Assembly (NCBI RefSeq): GCF_004342445.1
Contig: NZ_SLWW01000003.1
Span: 124,001-188,000 of the forward strand
Source: Rhodovulum euryhalinum
Lineage (GTDB): Bacteria; Pseudomonadota; Alphaproteobacteria; Rhodobacterales; Rhodobacteraceae
Length of the DNA stretch: 64,000 bases
Direction of reading: 5' to 3'
Positions 9,574-18,780 of the stretch are shown piece after piece. Within the stretch, counting starts at the first letter, position 1, and each line of letters opens with the position of its first letter. Below the pieces are notes generated by a model. The model made no database searches. It saw only the letters and a program-made list of their open reading frames with translations, and was not told where the DNA came from. The position numbers and the translations under genes are program-made.

Positions 9574-11199
9574 TCACAGCTCTTTCGCAAGCTTGCGCAG
9601 CTCGAACTTCTGGATCTTGCCGGTCGAGGTCTTGGGCAGGTCCTGGAACACCACCTTCTTGGGGGTCTTGAATCCGGCTAGCCGCTCGCGCGCAAAGGCG
9701 ATCAGTGCGGCCTCGTCGACCGTGTGGCCGTCCTTGAGTTCGACGAAGGCACAGGGCACCTCGCCCCATTTCTCGTCCGGTTTCGCCACGACCGCGCAGA
9801 GCAGAACGTCGGGATGGCGCATCAGGATGCCCTCGACCTCGACCGAGCTGACATTCTCGCCGCCCGAGATGATGATGTCCTTGGCCCGGTCGGCGATCTG
9901 CAGGTAGCTGTCGGGGTGGTGCATCGCCAGGTCGCCCGAGTGGAAATAGCCGCCCTGGAACGCCTCGCGCGTGGCGCGCGGGTTCTTCAGATAGCCCTTC
10001 ATCACACCGTTGCCGCGGAACACGATCTCGCCCTGCGTCTGGCCGTCCCTTTGCACCGGCTGGTGCTTTTCGTCCCAGACCTGCACCGGCTCCATGAAGG
10101 GCATGGCCACGCCCTGGCGTGCCTTGACCGCGGCGCGGTCGTCGCCCTGCAGGTGGTCCCATTTCGCGTCCCAAGTGCACTCGGTCGCGGGCCCGTAGGT
10201 TTCCGTCAGCCCGTAGACATGGGTGATGTTGAAGCCCATCGGCTCGATCCGGGCCAGCGTGACCGGGGCAGGGGGCGCGCCTGCGGTGAACACCTCGACG
10301 ACATGGCCGAAGTCGCGCCGGTCCTCGTCCTTCGCGTTCACGATCATGTTCAGTACGATCGGCGCACCGCCGAAATGGGTCACGCCCTCGTCGGCGATGG
10401 CCTCGAAGATGGCGCGCGCGGTGATGTCGCGGCAGCACACGACCGTCCCGCCCACCAGCGGCATCATCCAAGTGTGGCACCAGCCGTTGCAGTGGAACAG
10501 CGGCACGATGGTGAGATACTTCGGGAACAGCGTCATCCGCCAGGAAATCACCTGCCCCATCGCGTTCAGGTATGCCCCGCGATGGTGATAGACCACGCCC
10601 TTGGGCCGCCCGGTGGTGCCCGAAGTGTAGTTCAGCGCAAGGCTTTCCCATTCGTCCTCGGGCAGGATCCAGTCGAAGGCCGGGTCCGCCTTGGCGAGGA
10701 TGTCCTCGTATTCGGGATAGTCGCCGAAATCGTGCACGCCCGCTGCATCGTCGGCCACCTCGATGATGACGGGGGGCTCGCCCTCCATGTCCTCGATCGC
10801 GGCGGCGGCCAGCGGGATGAACTGCGGGTCGCATAGCAGCACCTTGGCGCCGCCGTGATCCAGGATGTAGCTGACCGTGTTGGCATCCAGCCGGATGTTG
10901 ATCGCGTTCAGGATCGCCCCGCAGGCCGGCACGCCGAAATGCGCCTCGGCGTGCGCGGGCACGTTGGGCAGCAGCGTCGCCACCACGTCGCCCGGCTTGA
11001 CCCCCATCGCCGCCAGCGCCGAGGCCAGCCGGGTGATGCGATCGTGATACTGCCGGTAGGTGTAGCGGCGGCCGCCGTAGACGACGGCCTCGCGGTCGGG
11101 CCAGACCTGCACAGCGCGGGCGAGAAACGACAGCGGCGTCAGCGGCACGTGGTTCGCCGCGCATTTTTCCAGACCCGTTTCGTCGGACATCCAGCCCAT
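9574..11199 (-). CDS. acyl-CoA synthetase (AMP-forming), short/medium-chain type
   Basis: ANL-superfamily ligase, 541 residues, converting a carboxylic acid to its CoA thioester. Motifs: P-loop YTSGTTGRPKG (191-201), FHCNGW (235-240), YGLTETYG (329-336), SGD (421-423), DRAKD then SGGENVSS (437-452) and PKTSTGKIQK with Lys528. The FHCNGW...GVTHFGGAP pattern is typical of the branch containing plant acyl-activating enzymes for short acids, so short- to medium-chain or aromatic acids are likelier than long-chain ones. ATG 11199 (MGWMSDETG) gives the normal family length. It is divergent from the Hint gene. The true substrate cannot be read from sequence. Confidence 0.88.
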   Translation of the reverse strand: MGWMSDETGLEKCAANHVPLTPLSFLARAVQVWPDREAVVYGGRRYTYRQYHDRITRLASALAAMGVKPGDVVATLLPNVPAHAEAHFGVPACGAILNAINIRLDANTVSYILDHGGAKVLLCDPQFIPLAAAAIEDMEGEPPVIIEVADDAAGVHDFGDYPEYEDILAKADPAFDWILPEDEWESLALNYTSGTTGRPKGVVYHHRGAYLNAMGQVISWRMTLFPKYLTIVPLFHCNGWCHTWMMPLVGGTVVCCRDITARAIFEAIADEGVTHFGGAPIVLNMIVNAKDEDRRDFGHVVEVFTAGAPPAPVTLARIEPMGFNITHVYGLTETYGPATECTWDAKWDHLQGDDRAAVKARQGVAMPFMEPVQVWDEKHQPVQRDGQTQGEIVFRGNGVMKGYLKNPRATREAFQGGYFHSGDLAMHHPDSYLQIADRAKDIIISGGENVSSVEVEGILMRHPDVLLCAVVAKPDEKWGEVPCAFVELKDGHTVDEAALIAFARERLAGFKTPKKVVFQDLPKTSTGKIQKFELRKLAKEL

Positions 11200-11639
11200 G
11201 GTTCGTTTCCCTCGCGGTGGTTCGTGGTCGGGGCAGAGTTTGGCCGCAGCGCGCGGCTTTGAAAAGGGGGGGGGCGGCGGTCGGCGTCCGGCGCGCGGGA
11301 AATCCGGGCGATGTGTCGCTCCGGTATCGGCGGCGAATCGGTCCGTCGGGGCGGTGCGCCTGCGGTCGCGGACAGTGCGCGCCGCCGGCCATCCCCGACC
11401 GGTACATGGTAAACTGTTCCTTGATGCGTCCCAGTCGCCGGTTTGCGGCCTGCATTGCGCGCGCTTGGGACCGGGCTGCCCCAAAGCGAGCGCGATCCGG
11501 CCGAACTGGCGTCCCCAGTCCGAAGGTATCCGGACGTCAGCGGATGTGCGGGGCCGGCCCAGGTCGCCTGTACGCCACCACGAACGACTGCGGTCCACGA
11601 TCGGACAGGAGCCGCGGCAGCGTATTGGGGAACGAAGAG
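11200..11639. other. 440-bp divergent intergenic region
   Basis: Lies between the acyl-CoA synthetase (minus) and the Hint-domain gene (plus) and must hold both promoters. It contains an eight-G run near 11268-11275 and is otherwise GC-rich. Frames crossing it have no recognisable domain, and I see no RNA gene. Confidence 0.5.
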
Positions 11640-12356
11640 ATGGATTTCAGGATCGACTTTGCGGGGTATGACGCCGCTTCGTGCTATGACGACGCCTCGG
11701 CCATCAGCGGCGACTGGTCCGCGCCGGGGATCGCAGGGCTTGCCTCCGGCTTTGCCGCCGGGACCGAGATTGCGACCACGACAGGCTGGCGGACGGTCGA
11801 GGCGCTTGCCCCCGGTGACCGGATCCTGACCTTCGACCACGGCTCGCAACCGGTGCGCGCGGTCCAGCGCGGGGTCCTGTGGCGCGGGCGTGCGCCCTGT
11901 CCCGAACCGCTCTGGCCCCTTCTGGTGCCCGAAGGCGTTCTGGGAAACTCGACCCCGCTGACCCTGCTGGCCGAGCAGAGCGTGCTGGTCGAATCCGACC
12001 TCGCCGAAGACATGTACGGGGATCCCTTCGTGCTGTTGCCTGCCCGCTATCTCGAGGGCGCGCTGGGCATCCGGCGCATCGCGCCGCCGCATGGCGCGCC
12101 CGTCGAGGTGATCGTGCCGCTGTTCGACCGGCCCGAAGTCGCCTTTGCGAACGGTGCTGCGCTGGTGTTCTGCCCGGCCCGGGGCGAGGGCGAGACGGTG
12201 CCGCTGAACCGTCTTGCCGAGCTGCAGATCCCGTCGGATTGCAACTATCTTCGCCCCTGCACCCCGCGCGAGGCGCGCCGCCTGGCCGAGGCGCTGGAGA
12301 ACCAGCGCCCGTTGCAGGAGGACCGCGCCTGCGCCATCGGGCTTCAGGCCGCCTGA
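11640..12356 (+). CDS. Hint-domain (hedgehog/intein-like) protein
   Basis: 238-residue stand-alone protein whose residues about 38-175 match the Hint_2 type: GFAAGTEIATTTGWRTVEAL followed by PGDRILTFDHG (58-68) and QPVRAV (70-75). Intein-type Hint domains start with a nucleophilic Cys or Ser; here the equivalent position is Gly37, so classical N-S acyl shift looks impossible. Proteins of this type are frequent in Rhodobacteraceae and their role is unclear. No signal peptide is seen. ATG 11640 is supported by a purine-rich GGGGAACGAAGAG just upstream. The last 13 bases overlap the convergent fadJ gene. Confidence 0.75.
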   Translation: MDFRIDFAGYDAASCYDDASAISGDWSAPGIAGLASGFAAGTEIATTTGWRTVEALAPGDRILTFDHGSQPVRAVQRGVLWRGRAPCPEPLWPLLVPEGVLGNSTPLTLLAEQSVLVESDLAEDMYGDPFVLLPARYLEGALGIRRIAPPHGAPVEVIVPLFDRPEVAFANGAALVFCPARGEGETVPLNRLAELQIPSDCNYLRPCTPREARRLAEALENQRPLQEDRACAIGLQAA

Positions 12357-14533
12357 GCCGCCGGGCCGAAGCGGCCGTAGAAGGTTTCGCCTCGCGCGGC
12401 CATCTCCGTCAGCAGGCCGGGGGGGGCAAAGCGGTCGCCATGGCGCGCGGCCAGCCCCTTGCACAGGTCCACCGCCCGTGCCGCCCCGATCATGTCGAGC
12501 CACGAGAACGGCCCGCCCGACCAGGGCGCAAAGCCCCAGCCGAGAATCGCGCCCACATCGCCCTCGCGGATGTCGGTCAGCACGCCCCCCTCCAGCGCCC
12601 GCACCGCTTCCAGCACCTGCGCGAAAAGCAGGCGATGCTGTACCTCGGTCAACTCGGGCTGGTCCGCGGCGGGTGGGTATTCCGCCGCCAGCCCGTCCCA
12701 CAGCCCGGTCCGCTTGCCTGCCGCGTCATAGGCGTAGAAGCCGGCGGCTGCCTTGCGGCCCAGCCGGCCCTGATCGGCCATCCAGAAGATGACGTCATCC
12801 ACCGCGCCATCCGGGTAGGCATCGCCCATCGCGGCCTTCGTCGCCCGGGCGATCTTGACGCCCAGGTCGATCGAGGTCTCGTCCACCAGTTGCAGGGGCC
12901 CCAGCGGCATGCCCACCAGCTTGGCTGCGTTTTCCACCAGCGCGGGCGCCACGCCCTCGCCGACCATGCGGATCCCTTCGTTGATATAGGGGATGATGCA
13001 GCGGTTGGCGTAGAAGAAGCGGGCGTCGTTCACCACGATCGGCGTCTTGCGGATCTGGCGCACGAAATCCAGCGCCTTGGCCACGGCGCGGTCGCCGGTC
13101 TCGCGGCCCTTGATGATCTCGACCAGCATCATCTTCTCGACGGGGCTGAAGAAATGGATGCCGATGAAGTCGCCGGGCCGGTCGGCGGCGCGGGCCAGAT
13201 CGGTGATCGGCAGGGTCGAGGTGTTTGTCGCGATGATGCACGTCTCGCCGACCGCCTGCTGCACCCGTTTCGTGACCTCGGCCTTGATGGCCGTATCCTC
13301 GAACACCGCCTCGATGACCAGGTCCGCGCCGGAAAGGGCGGAATAGTCGGTGGTTGCGGTGATCCGGGACAGCAGGTCCTGTTTCTTCTCCGCCGTCGCC
13401 TTGCCGCGCTTGATCCCCTTGTCCATGTAGGATTCCGTATAGGCGCGGCCCTTGTCTGCGGCCTCTTGCGCCTGGTCGATCAGCACCACCTCGATGCCCG
13501 CCTGCGCGGCCACCAGTGCGATGCCCGCGCCCATCATGCCTGCGCCGATCACGCCGAGTTTCCTGACGCTCTGGTCCGCCACCTCCGCAGGGCGCACCGC
13601 GCCCTTTTCCAGCGCCTCCTTGTTGATGAAGAGCGAGCGGATCATCGCCGTGGACGACGGGTTCATCAGCACATGGGTGAACCAGCGCGCCTCGATCCGG
13701 ATCGCGGTGTCGAAGGGCACCAGCGCGCCCTCGTAGACCGCACTCAGCAATGCCTTCGCGGCCGGGTAGACGCCCTTGGTCTTGCCGTTCACCATCGCGC
13801 TGGCGCCCACGAAGGTCATGAAGCCCGCCGGGTGATAGGGCGCGCCGCCGGGCATCTTGTAGCCCTTCTCGTCCCAGGGTTTCACGATGCTGGGCCCCGA
13901 CAGGACCCATGCCTTCGCGGCCGCCACCGGGTCTTCGGCCACCTCGTCGATGATCCCGGCCGCCTTGGCCTTTTTCGGATCGCTCAGCTTGCCCTCCAGC
14001 AGGAAGGGGGCCGCCGCCATCGCGCCCAGCTTGCGCACCAGCCGCGTGGTGCCGCCGCCGCCGGGGAAGATGCCGACCATGATCTCGGGCAGGCCGATCT
14101 TCGCCTTCGGATTGTCCGCGGCAAAGATCCGGTGGCAGGCCAGCGGCAGTTCCAGCCCGATCCCCAGCGCGGTGCCGGGCAGGGCAGCGGCGATCGGCTT
14201 GCCGCCCTTGTTCCGGTCATCCATCCCCGCGCGTTCGATCTTCCTGAGAACGCCGTGCATCCCCATCACGCCCTCGAAGAGGCCGCGCGCCGGGTCGTCA
14301 CCGGCCTCGTCTTTCATGCGGGCGATGACGTTCAGGTCCATCCCCCCCGCGAAATCCTTCTTGCCAGAGGTGATGACCACGCCTTTCACCGCCGGGTCGG
14401 CCAGCGCCGTGTCGATATGGGCGTCAAGTTCCCCGAAGCCTTGCAGGCTCATCACGTTCATGCTGCGCCCCGGCACGTCCCAGGTGATGGTGGCGACGCC
14501 GTCCGCATCCACCGCGTAATGAAATTCGGCCAT
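12344..14533 (-). CDS. fadJ: fatty-acid oxidation complex subunit alpha (enoyl-CoA hydratase / 3-hydroxyacyl-CoA dehydrogenase)
   Basis: Two-step beta-oxidation enzyme of 729 residues. The N-terminal crotonase domain (about 1-190) carries both catalytic glutamates, Glu128 in GLELPLACH and Glu150 in GLPEIMVG. The NAD-binding dehydrogenase domain starts near 323 with GVIGAGMMGAG and contains HFFSPV with the catalytic His. A C-terminal 3HCDH domain follows. It pairs with the thiolase gene 11 bases upstream, the usual alpha/beta arrangement. ATG 14533 follows a GGAGG-like site. Whether it belongs to the aerobic FadB-like or the FadJ-like subgroup is not decided by sequence alone. Confidence 0.94.
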   Translation of the reverse strand: MAEFHYAVDADGVATITWDVPGRSMNVMSLQGFGELDAHIDTALADPAVKGVVITSGKKDFAGGMDLNVIARMKDEAGDDPARGLFEGVMGMHGVLRKIERAGMDDRNKGGKPIAAALPGTALGIGLELPLACHRIFAADNPKAKIGLPEIMVGIFPGGGGTTRLVRKLGAMAAAPFLLEGKLSDPKKAKAAGIIDEVAEDPVAAAKAWVLSGPSIVKPWDEKGYKMPGGAPYHPAGFMTFVGASAMVNGKTKGVYPAAKALLSAVYEGALVPFDTAIRIEARWFTHVLMNPSSTAMIRSLFINKEALEKGAVRPAEVADQSVRKLGVIGAGMMGAGIALVAAQAGIEVVLIDQAQEAADKGRAYTESYMDKGIKRGKATAEKKQDLLSRITATTDYSALSGADLVIEAVFEDTAIKAEVTKRVQQAVGETCIIATNTSTLPITDLARAADRPGDFIGIHFFSPVEKMMLVEIIKGRETGDRAVAKALDFVRQIRKTPIVVNDARFFYANRCIIPYINEGIRMVGEGVAPALVENAAKLVGMPLGPLQLVDETSIDLGVKIARATKAAMGDAYPDGAVDDVIFWMADQGRLGRKAAAGFYAYDAAGKRTGLWDGLAAEYPPAADQPELTEVQHRLLFAQVLEAVRALEGGVLTDIREGDVGAILGWGFAPWSGGPFSWLDMIGAARAVDLCKGLAARHGDRFAPPGLLTEMAARGETFYGRFGPAAQAA

Positions 14534-14544
14534 TCTTTCCTCCC

Positions 14545-15756
14545 TCACACGCGTTCGATGATCGTTGCGGCGCCCATGCCGCTGGCCACGCAAAGCGTCG
14601 CGAGGCCGGTTTCCCTGTCGGTGCGCTCCATCTCGTCCAGCAGCGTGCCGAGGATGATCGCCCCGGTCGCCCCCAGCGGATGGCCCAGCGCGATGGCCCC
14701 GCCGCAGGGGTTGACCCGCGCCGGGTCCACCTCGAACGCCTGGATGAAGCGCAGCACGACGGCCGCGAAGGCCTCGTTCACCTCGAAAAGGTCGATGTCG
14801 GAAATCGCCATGCCCGCGTCGCGCAGAACCTTTTCGGTCGCGGGCACGGGGCCGGTCAGCATGATCGTCGGATCGGTGCCGATCTTGCAGGTGCCCCGGA
14901 TGCGCGCGCGCGGTTTCAGCCCATGCGCCTGCCCGAATTCTGCGCTGCCGACCAGCACGCCTGCCGCCCCGTCGACGATGCCCGAGGAATTGCCCGCGTG
15001 GTGAACATGGTCGATCCGCTCGAGATGGGGGTATTTCATCAAGGCCACCTGGTCGAAGCCCGGCATCACCTCGCCCATCTCCTTGAAGGACGGCTTCAGC
15101 GCCCCCAGCGTCTGCATGTCGGTCTCGGGGCGCATGTATTCGTCGCGGTCGAGGATCGTCAGGCCGTTGACATCCCGGACCGGCAGGATGGACTTCGCGA
15201 ACCGGCCCTCCGCCCAGGCCCGGGCGGCACGGCGCTGGCTTTCCACGGCGAACGTGTCGGCCTGGTCGCGGCTAAAGCCATATTCGGTGGCGATGATGTC
15301 GGCGGAAATGCCCTGCGGCACGAAATAGGTCTTCATCGCCAGGCTGGGGTCCACCGCGATCGCCGCCCCATCGCTGCCCATCGCGACGCGGCCCATCATC
15401 TCGACACCGCCCGCGATATAGGCCGCGCCCGCGCCTGCGCGCACCTGGTTCGCGGCCAGGTTCACCGCCTCGAGCCCGCTTGCGCAGAACCGGTTGATGG
15501 AAAGGCCGGGGATGCGTTCGTCGAGGGACGAGGCCAGAACCGCGCTGCGCGCGAGGCAGCCGCCCTGTTCGCCCACCTGGGTAGCGTTGCCCCAGATCAC
15601 GTCCTCGACCGCGTGGCCCGACAGGCCGTTTCTTTCGGCCAGGGCATCCAGCACAACCGCCGACAGGCGCAGCGACGTCACCTCGTGCAGGCTGCCATCC
15701 TTGCGGCCCTTGCCGCGGGGGGTGCGGATCGCGTCGTAGATATAGGCCTCGGTCAT
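14545..15756 (-). CDS. fadA: acetyl-CoA C-acyltransferase (3-ketoacyl-CoA thiolase)
   Basis: Thiolytic last step of beta-oxidation, releasing acetyl-CoA. 403 residues. The nucleophile is Cys91 in NRFCASGLEAV. The C-terminal half has NEAFA, GGAIALGHPLGATGA (catalytic His) and CVASGMGAA (second catalytic Cys). It lies 20 bases downstream of the GST gene and 11 bases upstream of fadJ, so the three are cotranscribed. FadA-like versus acetoacetyl-CoA thiolase is inferred from pairing with fadJ. Confidence 0.93.
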   Translation of the reverse strand: MTEAYIYDAIRTPRGKGRKDGSLHEVTSLRLSAVVLDALAERNGLSGHAVEDVIWGNATQVGEQGGCLARSAVLASSLDERIPGLSINRFCASGLEAVNLAANQVRAGAGAAYIAGGVEMMGRVAMGSDGAAIAVDPSLAMKTYFVPQGISADIIATEYGFSRDQADTFAVESQRRAARAWAEGRFAKSILPVRDVNGLTILDRDEYMRPETDMQTLGALKPSFKEMGEVMPGFDQVALMKYPHLERIDHVHHAGNSSGIVDGAAGVLVGSAEFGQAHGLKPRARIRGTCKIGTDPTIMLTGPVPATEKVLRDAGMAISDIDLFEVNEAFAAVVLRFIQAFEVDPARVNPCGGAIALGHPLGATGAIILGTLLDEMERTDRETGLATLCVASGMGAATIIERV

Positions 15757-15776
15757 GTCTGCCTCTCGTTCAGGAA

Positions 15777-16412
15777 TCAGGCCCGGTCGGCGGGCGAGCC
15801 GGGCATCAGGTCGTAGGGGTGTTTCCAGCCCGGCAGCGCCGCGATCCGGTCAAGCCAGGCGTCGATGTTCGGCCAGTCCGCGCGGTCAAAGCCGAAGGGT
15901 TCGGGGTAATAGAGATAGCCGCAGCAGGAGAAGTCGGCGGTGGTGGGCCCGTCGCCCACCAGCCAGGCGCGCCCGTCAAGCCCGCGCTCCAGCGTGGCCA
16001 GTGCCGCCTGCACCCGGCCCGAGAGCCAGCCAATGACCGGCTCCGGGCGTTTCTGCTCGGGCAGGAAGTTCATCAGGAACCGCAGCGCACCCGCCTGGCC
16101 CGACATCTTGTGGTTGTCCCAGAACATCCAGCGCAGCACTTCGCGGTCCTCGTCCGCATCGCGCCCGCCGAAGCGGCCGGTCCTCTCGGTGACATGGCGC
16201 TGGATCGCGCCCGACTGGCTGAGGATCAACCTGCCGTCCACCATCACCGGAACCTCGCCCATCGGGTTCAGCGCCAGAAACTCGGCGCTGCGGGCTGCGC
16301 CGTTGAAGAAATCGACATAGACCGGTGCCCAGTCCATCTCCGCCAGTTCCAATGCCAGCGCCGCCTTGTAGGCATTGCCGCTTTCGCCGAAGCAGTAGAG
16401 CCGGATGGTCAT
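15777..16412 (-). CDS. glutathione S-transferase family protein
   Basis: 211 residues. An N-terminal thioredoxin-like domain (1-78) has the GSH-binding elements NPMGEVPVMVDG and a SQSGAI turn. An all-alpha C-terminal domain carries GDGPTTADFS, the conserved GST helix-cap motif. It sits at the head of the thiolase-fadJ unit, so a role with an electrophilic acyl-CoA or aldehyde intermediate is possible, but this is guilt by association. ATG 16412 has GGAGG 8 bases upstream. An earlier in-frame ATG lacks a site. Confidence 0.88.
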   Translation of the reverse strand: MTIRLYCFGESGNAYKAALALELAEMDWAPVYVDFFNGAARSAEFLALNPMGEVPVMVDGRLILSQSGAIQRHVTERTGRFGGRDADEDREVLRWMFWDNHKMSGQAGALRFLMNFLPEQKRPEPVIGWLSGRVQAALATLERGLDGRAWLVGDGPTTADFSCCGYLYYPEPFGFDRADWPNIDAWLDRIAALPGWKHPYDLMPGSPADRA

Positions 16413-16454
16413 ATCCCGTCCTCCATCCATGCGCTGCGCCCGGCCGATCGGGTG

Positions 16455-16674
16455 CGCCATGAGTATTTGGACCAAGAAGAAGACCGGAACCTCGTCCCGT
16501 AACCGTCCGTTAACGTTAACGCGCCAGTCTCCGACTCGCGGTACAGGCTGGAGAGCCGATGACCGCCCAAGGAGAAGGTCCCCCGCCCGGCGCCTCCACC
16601 CCGGTAACGACCGGGGGCGCCGTCCGGGTGGGGGGCTAACCCGTGGCCTTCTTCTTGGCAAAAATACTCATGGC
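16455..16674 (+). repeat. intergenic module, copy 1: inverted flanks, conserved core, GC hairpin
   Basis: Between the RHH-like gene and the GST gene. The left flank at 16455-16483 reads CATGAGTATTTGGACCAAG then AAGAAG; the right flank at 16648-16674 is nearly the same sequence inverted. Between them are a perfect GTTAACGTTAAC palindrome (16509-16520), a 41-nt core (16538-16578) matching copy 2 at 35 of 41 positions, and a GC hairpin (16581-16594 with 16616-16633). The core contains GGAG, then ATG ACC GC. From that ATG (16559) a 26-codon ORF runs to 16639. It may be a small RNA, leader peptide or passive repeat; function unknown. Confidence 0.6.
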
Positions 16675-16707
16675 TCTGTTGCCAGCCATGGCGCGCGCGG
16701 CCGGGGG

Positions 16708-16920
16708 TCATCGCTTGCGCTCCTCGAGTTCGGCGTTGAAGATCCGCAGACGGTGGGGCAGCACCTCGGCGTCGGTCACGCTGTCGAAATGCTCGAACAG
16801 GAAGGACAGCGCCTCGCCCTCGTCCAGTCCCGCCTCGCGGGCAAAGCGCCGCAGGCGGCGATAAGCGTCCTCGGTCATCGCGACCGGGAAGCGGCGGGTC
16901 AGGCGCAGGCGCTTGGGCAT
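16708..16920 (-). CDS. small ribbon-helix-helix-like protein
   Basis: 70 residues, basic at the N-terminus. The layout resembles an RHH DNA-binding fold: a short strand (RRFPVAM) then two helices (TEDAYRRLRRFAREAG and DEGEALSFLFEHFD). I do not recognise a named family. The ATG is at 16920. The gene begins 31 bases after the acyl-CoA dehydrogenase stop, so it is cotranscribed and could be a small regulator of the beta-oxidation cluster. The alternative is a non-DNA-binding accessory protein. The fold is inferred from pattern only. Confidence 0.55.
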   Translation of the reverse strand: MPKRLRLTRRFPVAMTEDAYRRLRRFAREAGLDEGEALSFLFEHFDSVTDAEVLPHRLRIFNAELEERKR

Positions 16921-16951
16921 TCTCTCCTCCGCGGACGGGTTCCGCCCGAGC

Positions 16952-18730
16952 CTAGAAGCTCTCGTCCGGCAGCGCCATGACCGTGTCCGCCCCGCTGGTG
17001 ATCCGCGCGAGGTGCAGCGCGGTCGCGGGCAACTGGCGCGCCATGTAATAGCGCCCGGTGGCCAGCCGCGCCGCGTGGCGCGCGGCGTCGCCGGTGCCCG
17101 CGTTCAGGCCCGCGCGGGCGGCCTTGGCGATCCGCGCCCACATCAGCCCCAGGCAGACATGGCCGAAGAGGTGCATGAAGTCGTAGGACCCCGCCAGCGC
17201 ATTGGCCGGGTTCTTCATCCCCTGTTCGACGAAGTACATCGTTGCCGCCTGCAGGTCCTTTGACGCGGCCTTCAGCGGATCGAGGAAGCCCGCCTTCACC
17301 TCGGCATCGTCCTCGTTCTCGCGGATGACACCCTTCACGATCTCGAAGAAGGCCCGCATGGCCTTGCCACCGTCCTGCGGCAGCTTGCGGCCGACGAGGT
17401 CCAGCGACTGGATGCCGTTGGTGCCCTCGTAGATCATGGTGATGCGGGCGTCGCGGACGAACTGTTCCAGCCCCGCGGCGCGGGTGAACCCGGTGCCGCC
17501 CAGCGTCTGCTGCGCCAGAACCGTGGTCTCGAAGCCCTTGTCGGTCAGGAACCCCTTGATGACCGGGGTCAGCAGCGAGATCAGGGCCTCGGCCTCCGCA
17601 TCGCCGCCCCGGTGCGACCGGTCGATCAGCTGCGCCCCCCAGAAGGTGAAGGCGCGCGCGCCCTCGACGAAGCTTTTCTGGTGCATCAGGTTGCGGCGCA
17701 CATCGGGGTGGACCATGATCGGGTCTGCGGGGCCTTGCGGGTTGGCGGGCGCGCCGACGGCGCGGCCCTGCAGCCGGTCCCGCGCCCAGGCCAGCGCGTT
17801 CTGGTAGGCCACGACGCCTTGGGCATAGCCCTGCAGGCCCACGCCCAGGCGGGCCTCGTTCATCATGGTGAACATCGCGCGCATGCCCTTGTGTTCCTCG
17901 CCCACCAGGAACCCGGTCGCTCCCTCGTAGCTCATCACGCAGGTGGCGTTGGCGTGGATGCCCATCTTGTGTTCCAGCCCGACGCAGTGCAGCGCGTTGC
18001 GCGGACCCGGATTGCCGTCGGCATCGGGCAGGAATTTCGGCACGATGAACAGCGAGATGCCCTTGGTCCCCTCGGGGCCACCGGGGATCTTGGCCAGCAC
18101 CAGATGGATGATGTTCTCGGTCAGGTCATGTTCGCCCGCCGAGATCCAGATCTTGGTGCCGGTGATCCGGTAGGTGCCGTCGCCCTGCGGCTCGGCGCGG
18201 GTCTTGATCAGGCCCAGATCGGTCCCGCATTGCGGTTCGGTCAGGTTCATCGTGCCCGACCATTCCCCCGAGATCATCTTCGGCAGGTAGAGCGCTTTCT
18301 GCGCCTCCGAGCCGTGGACATGGATTGCCGACATCGCGCCGTGGGTCAGGCCCCAGTACATGTTGAACGCCATGTTGGCCGAGACGAACATCTCGCCCAC
18401 CGCGGTGTTCAGCAGATAGGGCATGCCCTGGCCACCATAGGCCGGGTCAGCGTCCAGCCCGATCCAGCCGCCCTCGCTGACCTGCCGGTAGGCGTCGCGA
18501 TAGCCTTCGGGCGTGCGCACCACGCCGTTTTCCAGCCGGCAGCCCTCGGCGTCGCCCGTCGCGTTCAGGGGCGCCAGCACCTCGGCCGCGATCTTGCCCG
18601 CCTCGTCCAGGACGGCGGCGGTGAAATCGCGGTCAAGCTCGTCATAGCCGGGGATGTCGGCGGCGCTGGCCTCAAGCACGTCATGCAGGAGGAACTGGAT
18701 CTCCTCGGTTGGCGGTATGTAGCTCGGCAT
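16952..18730 (-). CDS. acyl-CoA dehydrogenase (FadE/DmdC-like long form)
   Basis: FAD enzyme of 592 residues introducing the alpha-beta double bond of an acyl-CoA. It has the extended C-terminal domain of the branch that includes 3-methylmercaptopropionyl-CoA dehydrogenase DmdC. Visible: [11 protein letters not shown] (FAD/substrate loop), [18 protein letters not shown] and [14 protein letters not shown], which holds the catalytic Glu region. GGGAGAGAGAG precedes ATG 18730. Context (MerR upstream, thiolase and fadJ downstream) argues for general fatty-acid oxidation rather than DMSP breakdown, but both are possible within this family. Confidence 0.9.
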   Translation of the reverse strand: MPSYIPPTEEIQFLLHDVLEASAADIPGYDELDRDFTAAVLDEAGKIAAEVLAPLNATGDAEGCRLENGVVRTPEGYRDAYRQVSEGGWIGLDADPAYGGQGMPYLLNTAVGEMFVSANMAFNMYWGLTHGAMSAIHVHGSEAQKALYLPKMISGEWSGTMNLTEPQCGTDLGLIKTRAEPQGDGTYRITGTKIWISAGEHDLTENIIHLVLAKIPGGPEGTKGISLFIVPKFLPDADGNPGPRNALHCVGLEHKMGIHANATCVMSYEGATGFLVGEEHKGMRAMFTMMNEARLGVGLQGYAQGVVAYQNALAWARDRLQGRAVGAPANPQGPADPIMVHPDVRRNLMHQKSFVEGARAFTFWGAQLIDRSHRGGDAEAEALISLLTPVIKGFLTDKGFETTVLAQQTLGGTGFTRAAGLEQFVRDARITMIYEGTNGIQSLDLVGRKLPQDGGKAMRAFFEIVKGVIRENEDDAEVKAGFLDPLKAASKDLQAATMYFVEQGMKNPANALAGSYDFMHLFGHVCLGLMWARIAKAARAGLNAGTGDAARHAARLATGRYYMARQLPATALHLARITSGADTVMALPDESF

Positions 18731-18780
18731 CTCTCTCTCCCTGGAACGTCACCCTTCTGCGGGGCGTGGTCGGTTGCGGG

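Noticed and set aside
9574-11199. Naming the acyl-CoA synthetase dmdB
   Set aside because: Length is similar (541 residues), but the N-terminus and FHCNGW region look like the plant acyl-activating type rather than the MLGQMM-type DmdB start I remember.
16952-18730. Naming the acyl-CoA dehydrogenase dmdC
   Set aside because: It belongs to the same long-form branch, but it is clustered with thiolase and fadJ. DMSP substrate specificity cannot be read from the sequence.
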